From Hirudinaria manillensis (taxonomy: Eukaryota; Annelida; Clitellata; Hirudinida; Hirudinidae), in contig CM067529.1 in the NCBI GenBank assembly GCA_034509925.1, positions 12,251,001 through 12,315,000 on the forward strand: 64,000 nucleotides of DNA. Direction: 5' to 3'. A program made the translations under genes and the position numbers. The notes under the pieces are model-generated. The model did not search any database. It was not told the DNA's origin and saw only the letters and a program-made list of their open reading frames with translations. Below, in pieces: positions 22,701-36,003 of the stretch; position 1 is the stretch's first letter; each line of letters starts with the position of its first letter.

Positions 22701-24898
22701 TAGGAGAACGATTATTGGAATTTTGTGTCTGCCAAAGACATGGATTTTACTGTCCGGAAGTGTTTATTTAGAGTTAATTATTCAGGTAATCTCAACAAAC
22801 TGTGGATAATGACGAAATTGTCATTGCCTCTATCACAATCATAACCAGTTGAAATGTACAGGCTGTTTGCTGCATGGGTATATTATTTTACAGTCAATTG
22901 GTTTTCCCAGCTGAGATGAGACCATCCAATTGATTTGAAGACTGATGACTGTGTTCCAAGCTGGTTTAGATTATCTGGAGCACAGTGGAAAATAAGTTGT
23001 GTTATGCCATGATACATGATGTAGTTCACACTGATAACATGAAAGGCATTCATTAAGCCTATTATTGTCACTGCTGTTATTGTTATTATTTATTATTAAT
23101 AATAGCTATTTTATATAATTAAAAATCCTAAAAAAAGTTGATAGACTCTTGATAATAATGATGGTGATAATCTTGGTTATAATCTAGGTGATAATGATTA
23201 TGTAAAACCAAATAGAATGTTTGTCTTAATCTTCATAGGGAACAACTGATTGAATGACTGATACAAACCTATTTGTTGAAGTAGTTGGTAAATTACAGAG
23301 TCTCCCAAGGTCACGCAACAATTAATTTTTTGTGTGCCATTTTTATCCCGAGCCAAGTTGAATTACTGTAGATGTCAATCTCGTAAAGAGTTTCATCTTT
23401 TTTTATTGTTGTTTCTGCTATCATTATTCTATAATTATTATTATTATTAAATAATAATTATAAAAGTTAACAGCTGTTCCAGTTTCTGACTTTCTTTTTC
23501 TTTTCTTTCACTGCTTCTGGAATTATTCCAGCTATTTTATTGATAACCAACTCACCGATCGAACCCATTTGACCTTCTGCAGAGATGGTGGACTACATGA
23601 AGAAGGTCGCCTGTCTGGACGTCGAGCTGACAGTCGAGGAGAGGAACCTGCTCTCCGTCGCCTACAAGAACGTCATCGGGGCCAGACGCGCTTCCTGGAG
23701 GATCATCAGCAGCATCGAGCAGAAAGAGGAGAGCAAAGGAGTCTCAGAGTCCAAGCTGGCATTGACCAAGAACTATAGGGCTCAGGTAGGCATTGCTTGC
23801 TATAAGAGATGGGGTCAGGCCAGGGTGTGAGTGAGTGGTGGTGGTGGTGGCAATGATGATGATGATGATGATGCTGTTGACTTTAAGGATTTGAGAGTCT
23901 GGCTTCAAGTTGCTTTGCTATCAATTCAAAAGGAAGACTTTAATTGTGATTTGATCTGATTCCATTTAGGCCATGGAAGTCTGACGAGAGCAATGTTGAC
24001 ATTTTTATTTATTTTTTATTTATTTATATTTTTTATTTATTTATTTTTTTTTATTTTTTTTTTATTTTTGTTTTAACCTCAGGTGGAAAAGGAGCTGAAG
24101 GAGATCTGCGGGAACGTGCTCTCGGTCCTTGACAAGCACCTCATCCCTGCCTCCGTCTCCGGGGAGTCCAAGGTCTTCTACTACAAAATGTGAGTCACCA
24201 TCAACTTTCACCAATGACCACTAAGATGATGACGATGATGATGATGGTGATGATGGTGATGGTGGTGATTGCTGCCCCACTCCCCCCTTCTCCACCCAAT
24301 AATCTTTTTTTACATGATCATGATTTGCTGTCAGAGTGAATCATTTTCTATTTATTTAATCTACATATGATTATCATAACCAAGCCCTTTCCTTTAGGTT
24401 ACATAATAATTGATAATTGTGATTAATAATAATTGCCTTCATTAAGTACTCCACTAATTAAACTTTGTTTCCCTTCCCTCCGTCTGTCTGTCCTTTTGAT
24501 CTTGTTTAAAAGAAAAGTCCATAGCATATCATATCATGCACAAACGTTGGCATCTGATCGTCTGATTGTTCGTTCCGTCTTCTTCTCTCGTCTCAGGAAG
24601 GGTGACTACCACCGGTACACTGCCGAGTTCGCCACCGGCAACGACAGGAAGGAGGCGGCCGAGAGCAGCCTGGTGGCCTACAAGACGGCCAGCGACGTCG
24701 CCAACTCCGAACTGGCGCCTACCCACCCCATCAGGCTCGGACTGGCCCTCAACTTCTCCGTCTTCTACTATGAGATCCTCAACTCCCCTGACAGGGCTTG
24801 CAGGTAAAAGTGTTGAGACGGCATTTAAGATGGAGATTAGCATTAGCGATGGACCTAAGACACGACTCGTAATCAATTATTGTGTCTTATTAATGCTA

Positions 24899-24947
<49 letters not shown>

Positions 24948-25019
24948 GTTGTTGTTCTTGTTCTTGTTATTATATTTTATATTGTGATTATTGTTGTTCT
25001 TGTCATTATAATATTTTAA

Positions 25020-25060
<41 letters not shown>

Positions 25061-25746
25061 CATGTGCTTTTGGGAACATTTACCCTGGTAAACTAGAGTT
25101 TTTTTTTCTTCTTTCTCTTCACTCATTCATTCGCTCATTCTCTCGTTCCTTAGGTTGGCCAAGGCGGCCTTTGACGACGCCATAGCCGAGCTGGACACCC
25201 TGAGTGAGGAGAGCTACAAGGACTCCACGCTCATCATGCAACTGCTCAGAGACAACCTCACCCTATGGACATCGGATGCCAACCCCGAAGGTATGTTTGT
25301 TTGTGGATTGTGGTGGTGGTGGTGGTGATGATAATGGCCCTGGCAACTGTGGTGGTGGTGGTGATGATGATAATAATAATGGCCCTGGCAACTGTGGTGG
25401 TGGTGGTGATAATGATAATAATAATGGATATGGCAACTGTGGTGGTAGTTGTGATGATGATAATGATAATAATAATGGCCCTGGTGCCTGTGGTGGTATT
25501 TCTGATTGCTGGAAGCAAAGGGGTGAACTGGGTTTGGATGGTGACAGTCAGGTGCTTGGAAAACTGATCTTTTTCAAGATCTGCAGCTTATAAATGGAAT
25601 TGTTTTGTTTTTGTTTTGTTTTTTGGGGTTCTTTTTTAATGTTTTCAACGATCAAAGTCAATTCTAATGCGTCTTTCAATCGCACAGAACCAGGCGAGGA
25701 CGGACAGAAAGAGGAAGTGAAAGACGTCGAAGGAGAGAAGATCTAA
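19713..25746 (+). CDS. YWHAE: 14-3-3 epsilon phosphoserine/threonine-binding adaptor, 6 exons
   Basis: 14-3-3 proteins are cytosolic dimers that bind phosphorylated partners. Coding exons are 19713-19779, 23583-23785, 24083-24189, 24597-24803, 25154-25290 and 25688-25746; phases agree and give 259 residues (human epsilon is 255). The protein is close to human epsilon over almost all its length: [108 protein letters not shown], and [19 protein letters not shown]. The Lys and two Arg of the phosphate pocket, and the Arg-Tyr of YHRY, are all present. The C-terminal tail ([19 protein letters not shown]) is acidic and divergent, as usual for the family. Intron 1 is about 3.8 kb; introns 2, 3 and 5 carry GAT or GGT repeats near their donors. 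SIRT4 lies upstream on the same strand but nothing suggests co-transcription. Confidence 0.98.
19780..23582 (+). other. 14-3-3 epsilon intron 1, no nested gene seen
   Basis: This long first intron is AT-rich with short GAT/CAT runs (about 21720-21740, 21838-21875 and 22098-22135). Several open frames of 60-90 codons on both strands lack family similarity and are not called. It may hold regulatory elements, but none can be named from sequence alone. Confidence 0.5.
24900..25062. repeat. (TTA)n microsatellites in 14-3-3 epsilon intron 4
   Basis: Two runs of TTA/ATT units (24900-24947 and 25020-25062) flank a TTG/TTC-rich segment between exons 4 and 5. No coding role. Confidence 0.9.
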
Positions 25747-27546
25747 AAGAAGAAGAAGAGTAAAAAAGAATGAGGGATGATGCTGATGATGATGACGATG
25801 ATGGCAATGTCGGAGTGTTACTACGGTTGACATGGCGACGGATGGAAAGACGAAAAGAATTCCATGTCGATTAAATTAACTTATTTTGCATCATTCTACT
25901 GCTCTCCTTATCTCTCTCTTTCTTTACTGAATTTGTGGATGATTTTTTTTTTACAAATTAACTTTTAAAATCGGTAGCGTAATTAATTAATTAATTGGGA
26001 TTACAATGATTATATCTTTAGCGTGGCATGAGGTGGCTGTCGTGACGCTGCTGCTGGTGGTGATGATGACGATGATGAAGGTGGTTATGATGATGATGGT
26101 GGTGGTGATGGTTGTTCCGTCACCCCCCTCAATGTCGTCTTCTGTTTCGGTGGCTTACTTATTTCATCGTTCTGCTATAGAACAGCTTCTACATTGCATT
26201 GTTGAGAGGTCGATCGAGAGAAAAAAAAAGCAACAACAACAACAACCATTTTGCGGGACTTCTGCTGAGAAGGGGAAAGAGTTGTTGCTATGGCAACGAC
26301 GATGCTTGGTGCGCAACGAACGCGGCTGCTGCGTTAGGTGTCGTCGCTGTCGTCGTCGTCATCGTCTTCATCATCATCTCTTTGCGTTTCTGCCTTCTCT
26401 TTGGATTGAAGTTTCTGAGCCGAGGCACTACCCTCGTTTGTGTGCGTGCGTGCGTTTGCTCGCTTAGATCTGTCTGTCTGTATCTATCGTCTTGATTCCA
26501 GTAGTCCAGGGTCTCTGAGGCGCGCCCTGGCAGCCCGGCGGCGTCATTGGTGGCGACTCGGTGCGGGTCTGTTGTTCGGGTAGGTTGTAGTTGCCAGTCG
26601 TCGGTGCGACTTTCGATTCGTTCGTTAAACTGCGAGCTTGGTGGCTTGTTTACTTCTAGAGTTGTACGGCTTTTGGTCGGCAATCGTGCGGCCAAGGTAC
26701 GGTCGGTCGTGGATTTCGGTAGTTTGGAGTCGTTATAGAGGCGTGCTTCTCTCGCTAGATGCTTTTGAGCGCGTTTGGAACGGTCGCCATAGCAACGAAG
26801 CGTGCGGATGGTGATGATGATGATAATGATAAGAGCAGGTTTTAATTTTAGTGGCTTTGCCTTTTCTTTGTCTTTAAATCCGCTGATTCTTCTCGTTGGT
26901 CTTCAGATGCATCCGTTGATGATGATGATGATGATGATGATTGTTCATCCAACGACGTTGTGTGGATGTGCGTGTTGTGCGCTTTTTTATAAAAAATTTT
27001 TTTTTCTATCTGAACGTCGTCGATTCTCTACCAATTTCTTTTTTTTTTAATTCTTAAAATCTTGCTTTCGTTCGTTTGTCCTTTTTTTTTGCTTCTCGAC
27101 TGCATGTGACTTGATTTCTGGTTTCTGTTTCTGTTTCTAAGTTTCTTCCACCACCATTCACCATGTTAACTTTTACCATGAACTTGCGAGCACGTCTCAT
27201 CCTCAAACACGTCTGCCTACTCCAGTAGCAACTCTGTCGAAGCATCACCATCCACTTTTTCGTAAGGAACACCTGTTGAACGATTAGTTGGCTTCTTAGG
27301 TTTTGTTTTCCTACCTTTCTTCCTTTTCAACTCTGTTCTGTTCATCCATGTTCATCCCTGTTCATTCCTTTATTCTGTTCTTCCTACGCTCTACCTATCT
27401 GTCTGTCTGTCTTAAGTTGTCTTCGCGATCCTGAATTTCATTCATTCGATGCTGATAGTGATGATGTGGTGATGTGCGTGCGCTTTCCTGGTAGCCGATG
27501 CGATGCATGTCGTCGTTGATAAAGAAATCTCTTTTGATTCTGATTG

Positions 27547-27624
27547 TTTGGTTGGTTGGTTGGTTGGTTGGTTGGTTGGTTGGTTGGTTGGTTGGTTGGT
27601 TGGTTGGTTGGTTGGTTGGTTGGT
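27547..27624. repeat. (TTGG)n tetranucleotide array
   Basis: About 19 nearly perfect TTGG units lie in intergenic DNA downstream of 14-3-3 epsilon. The minus-strand Pro-Thr-Asn-Gln frames across it are artefacts of the repeat. Confidence 0.9.
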
Positions 27625-28636
27625 GGATTTGAAAGTTCAATGGATGTTTGATTGGGGAAGCAGTTCATGAGTTATGAGTGTTAACTTTTGGGGCGTGTTG
27701 GGAGCTGAGTTCTGAGGGGGGGAATGGGTTTGGGTTGGGTCTGTGTTATTAATAATAACTCGTTATTATGTTATTATTAGGTTATGATGTTTGAAGTGTG
27801 CTAGTCTCCGGTAGTGAGCGAACAGAGGGATTTTGGTGAGTATGGGAATGTTGAGCAGGATATGGATATGAAATCCTTGGTCAATGTATAAAAAGTCTGA
27901 GCAGAAGGACTGTTCTCAATGGAGAGTATTTGTAACTCAACGTAAGAATTTTATATTCCATTTTCTAACTATATTATATACTTAGTCAAAAGACTATATT
28001 TTCTGGGAGATATTTCAAGCATATTGTTTTCATTTATTTATTTTATAATTTTTTTATTCTTCGCAACCTCGTCAAAAAGTCCAGTCGATAGTTTCGGATT
28101 GAATGAATTCAGTTTATTTGCGCCTACGTTTACGATGTTAAAAAAAAAATATAACACAACGAGAGATGAAACTAGGATGTTAAGGAAGATGCAACAACAT
28201 CTAACTTGCGAAGTGCACCGACATGACCCCAGCCACAACAACAACCACAACAATCACGACGACGACATCGACGACTCTCCTACATTGGAACAGAGTGCTA
28301 CGATTGGAAAACTAACTACCCGGAAGCTCCAGCGATGCTTGTGTGTGTATGTGTGTGCGCGTGCATCTGTGTGCATGTGTGCTGATTGCTAAGTCTTTAG
28401 AGGCTGACAATCTTTTTGTGTCTTTGTGGATAGTTTCTGGATTTTACTTCTGTAATTTCTGCAGAGAATTCAGTGTTGAATGAATGAATTCACTTCCATC
28501 CAACATCACCGTTTATCACTTCATTCATTCACAATGCATCCACAATTCACTGGCTGGTAATGGTTATGATATGTCATCCTGGAATCATGCCAGTAAATGT
28601 CATGCAACAACTTCTCTACTCAACTCAGACTTGCAA

Positions 28637-28639
28637 GGA

Positions 28640-28682
<43 letters not shown>

Positions 28683-28707
28683 AGAGAGAGAGAGAGAGAG
28701 AGAGAGG
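28637..28707. repeat. (GA)n-rich purine tract
   Basis: A polypurine run of GA units is interrupted by GGGA variants. Such tracts can adopt triplex or other non-B forms, but no function is evident here. Confidence 0.85.
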
Positions 28708-29025
28708 CAGAGACACTGAACAACAACAACAACAACAAGGACAAGCGAGCAGACAGACAGATGATTTGGATAACATGACCATGTTTGCGGACCAACCAAA
28801 ACACCAGAAGACCATCAAATGCACATCAAATCACAACATTCACGAATCCAAAGAAATATTTTTACTCATCAATGAAGTTTAAACATCACCAATGGAACAA
28901 CACCAATGGAAAAATACAAGAGGATGAAAATAACACGAGTTCAACGTGGATGATAATGATGATGACGACGACGACGATGACTCTACTAGTGCATTTATGC
29001 CTGTTCATTGGAAGTAACAATAACA

Positions 29026-29067
<42 letters not shown>

Positions 29068-30632
29068 TAACAATAATAATAATAATAAAAATAATAACAA
29101 TAATAATATAATATAATACTAAGAAGTTACAGCTCCAATTTTATAGAACCAAAAATTGATAACGCATCCATACGAAGCTGGCATCGTCACCGGTTGCTAG
29201 GCAACATCAATAATAATAATTATTATTATCAACATTAATAATTTATTAAAAATGTAATTAAAAAAACCTATTGAAGTTATTATTATCAGATGAACGATAA
29301 CTCGAGCATCAGTACGGCGGCACAGTACAACGGCACAGTACAACATCAGTACGACATCAGTACGACTGATGACAACAGGTTCATCACGAAACTCGTTCGA
29401 ACCCATTTTGATGGAATAAACCCTTCCTTCTTTTCGTGGTCTCAAAAGTGAAAAGGAATGTAAAACGACCTCCTTCGTTCAATCAGTCAATCGCTTGGTG
29501 GTCGATTGATTCGTGAGAGGATGAAAAGTTGACGAACGACAGAAAAATGAACGAGCGAGCGGGTTGCACTTTTGAGAGCCTGAAATTACCAGGTCAAGTC
29601 GAAGATAAGAAATCGGAAGGAAATCGTTCTCGAAGGTTCTCGAAACGTTCCTACGAAGGAGGAAGATGATAAGAAGATGATAACAAGAGAAGGAAGGCGA
29701 TAAGAAGAACAGTACAACAACGACGACAACAATAATGACTGCAATCGGACAATCTGCACTGCACGACCCCGTGTCTTCGGAGCCGATAAAAAAAATATTT
29801 CCCTAAAAAATAAAAAAAAAAGAAGAAACCTGCGACAAGGAAAGCCTCTTGCAACTAAAACTACGACCGAAAATATATATATTTATATAGACCTAATAAG
29901 ATATTATGAAACGAATTTATAGAAGATATTATAAATATTGTAACCAAGGTATTTGATAGGTAACTAGATACTGGATATTGATAAGTAGGATAGAAATGAC
30001 ATTGTCCTAGCAGTCTTTTATAATAAATAATAATAATAATAATAATAATAATAAAGGTCATGAATGACGACGGAGGCATTAAGAGGGCAGCAACTCGAGG
30101 GCCAATCAGAAACTCTGACCCACTTAGAATGAAAAATATTGCCCAATCAAGTGACATCAAGACACGAGTCATCTAAATCCATGGCAACCAATCCACGGCC
30201 CACTGCTTTTCCCAGAAAATAAAAAAATAATAAGCAAAGATTTTCAACAGACTTAAAAAATATTAAACAAAAAAAGAATTGAAAACAAGACAAGTTGTCT
30301 CTGGTTTTAAGGTGATGACGATGACGACGACGATGATGATGATGATCTTCAATGTAATATCACCAGGGAAGGGACCGAACTGAATATTCAAGGAACAAGT
30401 CAACGAGTGATGCTCCCTTACACTGTCATCACTTCGACCAATCAGAACAGCCGAATGGCAACAGTCCGAAGACAACCGATACGTATATCCGACGAGAGGG
30501 AACCGACATCCTTCCAGGAGAGGTCCCCCGTCTGCCGATCGGAATAATCCTTCTAAGCGTTCATTGGTCCGGTCGCTGTCCAATCGCAAGGGGCCTACCA
30601 TTTTACAAAATGAACGAATGTAAGCCACGCTC

Positions 30633-32537
30633 TCATTGGTGGCTCGTAGAGGCATCCACGACGGGCGTGCGGAGGAGCCAGAAGTCGCTCCCGGTGCTGA
30701 AGAAGACGTAGAAGAAGATGTCGATGGAGAGAAGGAGAGCGAGGAAGGTGCCTAGGAGGATCTTCTCCTTTGGCGTCTGCTTCAACTTCTGAATCTCCTC
30801 GACGCGAGTCCGTCCGTCACGCACCGCTTCGTCGTCGCTCGAGCCCAGGCCGCAGAACCACTCGACAAATCGCGACACTAAGGAACGACGGGTCCGAGAT
30901 CCGTCAGAGTCTGAGAAGTTTGTTGTTAGGCAAGATTTATCAAATTATTACTATTAATTTATTTATTATTATTGCCTTATTATAATGTATTGTATTATTA
31001 TTATTGTTGAAAAATTTATTGTTAGGTACGTCATCATGTTATTATTTATTTATTTATTTTTATTGTCTTATTATAATTACTACAATAATAATAATAATTG
31101 GCAACCGACCGACTGACAGCACGGGATTGTCGATGTCGTACTCGTTTTCCATCTCCAGCGGAGAGAGGACCTTGACCTTCTTCGGGTCGTCCAGGATGAC
31201 CTCCACGGACGTCTCCCTGGCGACGGAGTCTCCGGCGAACTCCGCGGCCTCTCCGGCAGCCTTCCCCCTCCCGCCGTCCGTCGCGGCGTCGAGAAACTTC
31301 TTCTCGTCGGAGGGCGTGTTTCCGACAGTTCCGTTGGTCTTGGTCTCGACGGACGAATCCAAAACGCTCGCGGATCTGAGGAAGGAGTCGAACCTCGTCC
31401 AATAAGTCGTACGGGAGATCTTTAACAGGAAGGGTTAAGGTTAGGGGAGATTTTTAATGTCTCAAAATTGTTTTAATGTTATTGATAAAGCCTTAGCCTT
31501 AGTAATTAAAAAGGCTAAGCATAATAGTGATGAAAATTCATGTTAGCCTTAGTACTTTGTTAATAACGTTATATAGGCTAACATGATCCAATAACGAGTA
31601 CCAATCATCCTCTGATAATGATAATAGCAATAATGATTCAATCCTGGCTCTTATGTTAGCCTTGGCTAACAATTATTATTCTCTGATCGTGATAATGATA
31701 TCGACGTGATATCAAAATCTCAAATCAGATAAGCAGGTGATGAGGTCGCCAAAAGACGATCTGCAATGACGACAATTCGCACCTGACTCTCGTCCGGCTT
31801 TTCCGTCAAGAGACTGACGACGACGAGTATGACGCAGGTGAGCACGAAGAGGAAGAACGCAAAGTACATGTAATGCAGGCCCGAGACCAGCCACGGCCTG
31901 GTGTCGGGCTGACCGCAGAGGGGCTCCTGGTAGGTGAAATTGAGGATCATTTGTCCCGAGCCCAGGAACAAGCCCACCATCAGGGAGGTGAATGCACCCT
32001 GAAAGTAGATACAAAAAGAATATTCAACTGGTATTAATTATTAACTTCTAGTTGTTAGCGATAATATAAATATAATCTAATTTGATAATTATTATTAAAT
32101 TAAAAATGCAAATATAATAACCAGTATATATATATATCATATAATATGATAATTATTCCACAAAACAACTACTAATCTACCAATACCATCAATGGCTCTC
32201 TGTACCCACCTTCTCATTGGCTCTCTTCCAGAGGATGGCCATTAGGTAAACAGCAGCAATGGGCGGAGCCAAGTAGGCGCTCACTGATTGGATGTAAATG
32301 AAGAGCTGAGCCCCCTGCATGTTCTGCACGACAGGAATCCACAGAATGCCAACGAGTACCATTAGTCCAACAAACAACCTGAATAATGATTATATTAGTA
32401 AATAATAATAATAATAATAGTAATAATAATAATAATAATAATAATATATTATTTTCCATAAATTAAAATTACAAACATGATAACCAGTGCATAATACGAT
32501 AACTATTCAACAATATAATAATAATTATTATTATTAT

Positions 32538-32571
<34 letters not shown>

Positions 32572-33039
32572 ATCTGACATCATACATTCATTCATTCCTT
32601 CGTTCACCTCACCTTCCTACTATCATCAGCTCCCTTGTTGTTGTGCCCTTCTTGAAGTTCCTGTAAATGTCCATCGTAAACAACGTACTGGCACTGTTGA
32701 AGATCGAGGTCAGGTCACTAACCAGGGCAGCCAACATCACGGACATCATCAGACCTTTCAAGCCTACGAGGATGATAATAGTAATGATGATGATTACAAT
32801 GGTGATGACGACGACGAAGATGACGATGATGATGATGATAGTAACAAGATAACGTCTTGACACCATGAGACCTCTCATGTCTACTTGCAGAGGAATTTCA
32901 TTGAGATGTTTGCGTGCGTGCGTGCGTGTGGTTCCATTGCAAGAACGATGACATTATAATGTGGATTATAATGATGATATTAGACACCAGATGATGACGG
33001 TAGTGATAGTGGCATTGATGATGATGATGATGATTATTA

Positions 33040-33115
<76 letters not shown>

Positions 33116-35101
33116 CACAGTACCTGTGGGCATGATTTCCAGGACCAGTTTTGGGAAAGCAATGTTGCTGCAGCCTCGTCTGTTCTGGCAGACCTTCATG
33201 CAGACGTCTGGGTCGACGCAGGCCACCTCGTCTGATTATGATAATGATTTCAATGACATTACGATAATTTAAATAAAGTAACAAATAAATAATAAACTAA
33301 CACAATAAATAATAATAAATAAATAAAAAATAAATAAATAAATAAACATGGTTCTAAAACTTCAGCAACCAACAGAAACTCAGACCCTACCCGTAAACAG
33401 TACCCTGCTGATCATTCCAGGCATGACGAGGATGAAGACCGGAAGTATCTTCAAATAGCCAGCGAACAGGGTGCTACCTTGGGCGTGGCTCAGGCTTTTG
33501 GCAGCCAATGTCCTTTGGACAATCATCTGAAATGACAATGTCAATACAATGTCAATACAGTAAAACATATGAATTAGGACACTCTTTACAGAAAGGACAG
33601 GGTAAAACCTGTCCCAATGGCACCACTGTTTTCTAGGAAGAAATATTACTTAAGGTTAACATGGACATGTGATGAAAGGGACAATCTGCCCATAGGGAGA
33701 TACTATTTGTGCAAAATCTAGCTGTCCATACAGGCATGTTTTATTGCATATATCTTAGACATACTTAAATATACCCACATGGTCACCAATAAACCTGATT
33801 TTTAAACATAATGGTCACAAATTTACATAAAAAATAAAATAATTATTTAATAAATCACAAAAATCTCCATCGACAAAACCACCATAGGTCACCTGATCTG
33901 CACACCAGTACCAGATGGAGGCAGGCGTCTGACCGAGCAGAAAGCCTGGCCACGGCATGTCCGGGTCGCTGGAGTCCCTCAGCATGTACCACGAGTCGGC
34001 CCTGGGCCGGCCGCACTCCAGCAGGGCCGATCTGTTGGCGGGGGCGACGAACTCCGAGATGGAGGAGGAGGAGAGAACGGCCACGGCAGCGTCGGTGACG
34101 TTCGAAGCCGAGAGATTTTGAATGACGGAGGAAACGACGGACGAGGCGACGGCAGCCGCTGCCGTAACCGTCGTCGTGTTGAAGTCGGACGAATTGGATC
34201 CGAGGGAGTCGGGAAGGCTCGGGGTGGACCACGGACCGAGGACGTCGGGTATGGCCAGCATGTAGCGTCGGTATAGTTCCGAGTAGCCTCCCACTTCACG
34301 GAAACCTGGATCGATGGATAGAAGGAAGGACGTTGGCATGGATGGATGGATGGACAAATGTATGGAAGGATAAGCATCCATATCAATGATGATGATGATG
34401 ACGACTCTTACCCAGAATGGTGAGCAAACAGGCCCCGATGATCATGACGAAAGCCTGCAGAGTGTCCGTGTATATGACGGCCGCCAAGCCACCTGGCGAA
34501 TGAAATACAAATAATAAATTGAAACAGAAACTCAGAAACAAACAAGCCACCTGGCGAATGAAATAAAAATAACGAATTAAAACAAAAACCATAATCAGTT
34601 CCCCCATACTACATTATCACTATCACCATCATAAACATCACCATCATCATCACAACCACCATAATCATCAAACGTCATCATCATCAGCACAGACCGGTCA
34701 CTGTGGTCAGAGCCGTCAGTCAGCTCCCCATTACTATCACCATTATCATCATCATCATCACCACAACCATCACCATCATCACCGTCATCATCATCATCAC
34801 AACCATCATCATCATCATCACCACAACCATCATCATCATCATCATCATCACCACAACCATCATCATCATCATCATCGTCATCACCACCAACCGGTCACTG
34901 TGGTCAGAGCCGTCAGTCCGAGGAGTATGACCACGGCCAGGTACAGATTCCAGTTGAGAGCTTGTTGGATGAACAAAGCTCCTGAATATAAATTAACCTA
35001 TAAAACCATCAAGCAAAAAGCAGTGTTAATATCTTTTTGTCAATTATTCGTAGTTATTATTATTATTATTATCATTATTATTATTATTATTGTTATTATT
35101 A

Positions 35102-35147
<46 letters not shown>

Positions 35148-35716
35148 TTTTTTTTTATTATTATTGTTAAAATATTTTGATTTAAAAGATGCTTACAAAA
35201 AATAATAACAAGACAGCCAAAAATAGATACAATTAGAAAGATTAGAAATAAATAATTGCAGAAACTACTGAGACTTATAAGAATGCATAGCCATCACTAT
35301 CATCATGACCATGATCATCATCATCATCATCACCATCATCATCATCACCACCACCATGATAACAATCACTGCTATCACTACTATCATCAGTTAGAAGAAC
35401 AAAGATAAACAGATTTTTAAAATAAATGAAACGAAATACTGCTTAATAAGGCATTCTTTTCAACAGCTCATCGTTGGAATTTGTGATAAAAATTGAATAT
35501 TTAACAATTATTAATAATTTAAAAAATAATAATTTAAAAATTAATAATTTACAAATTATTATAAATATTAAAAATTAATAATGTAAAAATTAATATTCGT
35601 AACTTCGTAACACATAAAAGTCGAGAATTTGCAAATTGGTCAAATGCATGGCATTCCCTATCAAGTCACATTCGTCGTGTCTATCACTTGAGAAACAATA
35701 GATACAATAATAAGAA

Positions 35717-35792
<76 letters not shown>

Positions 35793-35965
35793 TATTATAA
35801 TAATATTATAATAATATAATATAATGATAACATAATGATATTATTATTATTATTATTATTACATTATCATACAATCATCACCACCATCATCATCATTATT
35901 ACAGTTACTATTGCTATTGCAACTGTTATTAATATTAATACTATAATACCAATATAATCTAATTG

Positions 35966-36003
<38 letters not shown>

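Larger units (their letters stand above)
25747..30632. other. Long non-coding stretch between convergent 14-3-3 epsilon and SLC5 genes
   Basis: The first part is 14-3-3 epsilon 3' UTR (an ATTAAA signal at about 25871), and the last few hundred bases are probably 3' UTR of the minus-strand SLC5 gene. Between them are microsatellites, including (TTGG)n at 27547-27624, GA-rich tracts at 28637-28707 and AAT runs at 29027-29107 and 30024-30053. Many open frames here come from GAT, GA or TTGG repeats and none resembles a protein family. Small imperfect repeats of AGTACRRC lie at 29310-29370. Confidence 0.5.

Noticed and set aside
24873-25079. Asn- and Ile-rich microproteins across AAT/ATT arrays (also at 33000-33284)
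   Set aside because: These are pure microsatellite translations inside well-supported introns.
26006-26738. Overlapping frames of 60-150 codons on both strands after 14-3-3 epsilon
   Set aside because: No recognisable family or domain, no convincing splice sites, and partly built from GAT/GTC repeats; best explained as UTR and intergenic DNA.
30263-30632. Minus-strand frame continuing beyond the SLC5 stop
   Set aside because: It is in a different frame from the SLC5 end and has no similarity; the SLC5 protein already ends after its last helix.
34960-35200. A separate micro-exon between SLC5 exons 5 and 6 to supply the ADIFSG segment of SGLT1
   Set aside because: Moving the exon 6 acceptor to 34997 gives VNLYSGALF in phase, matching other SLC5 members, so no micro-exon is needed.
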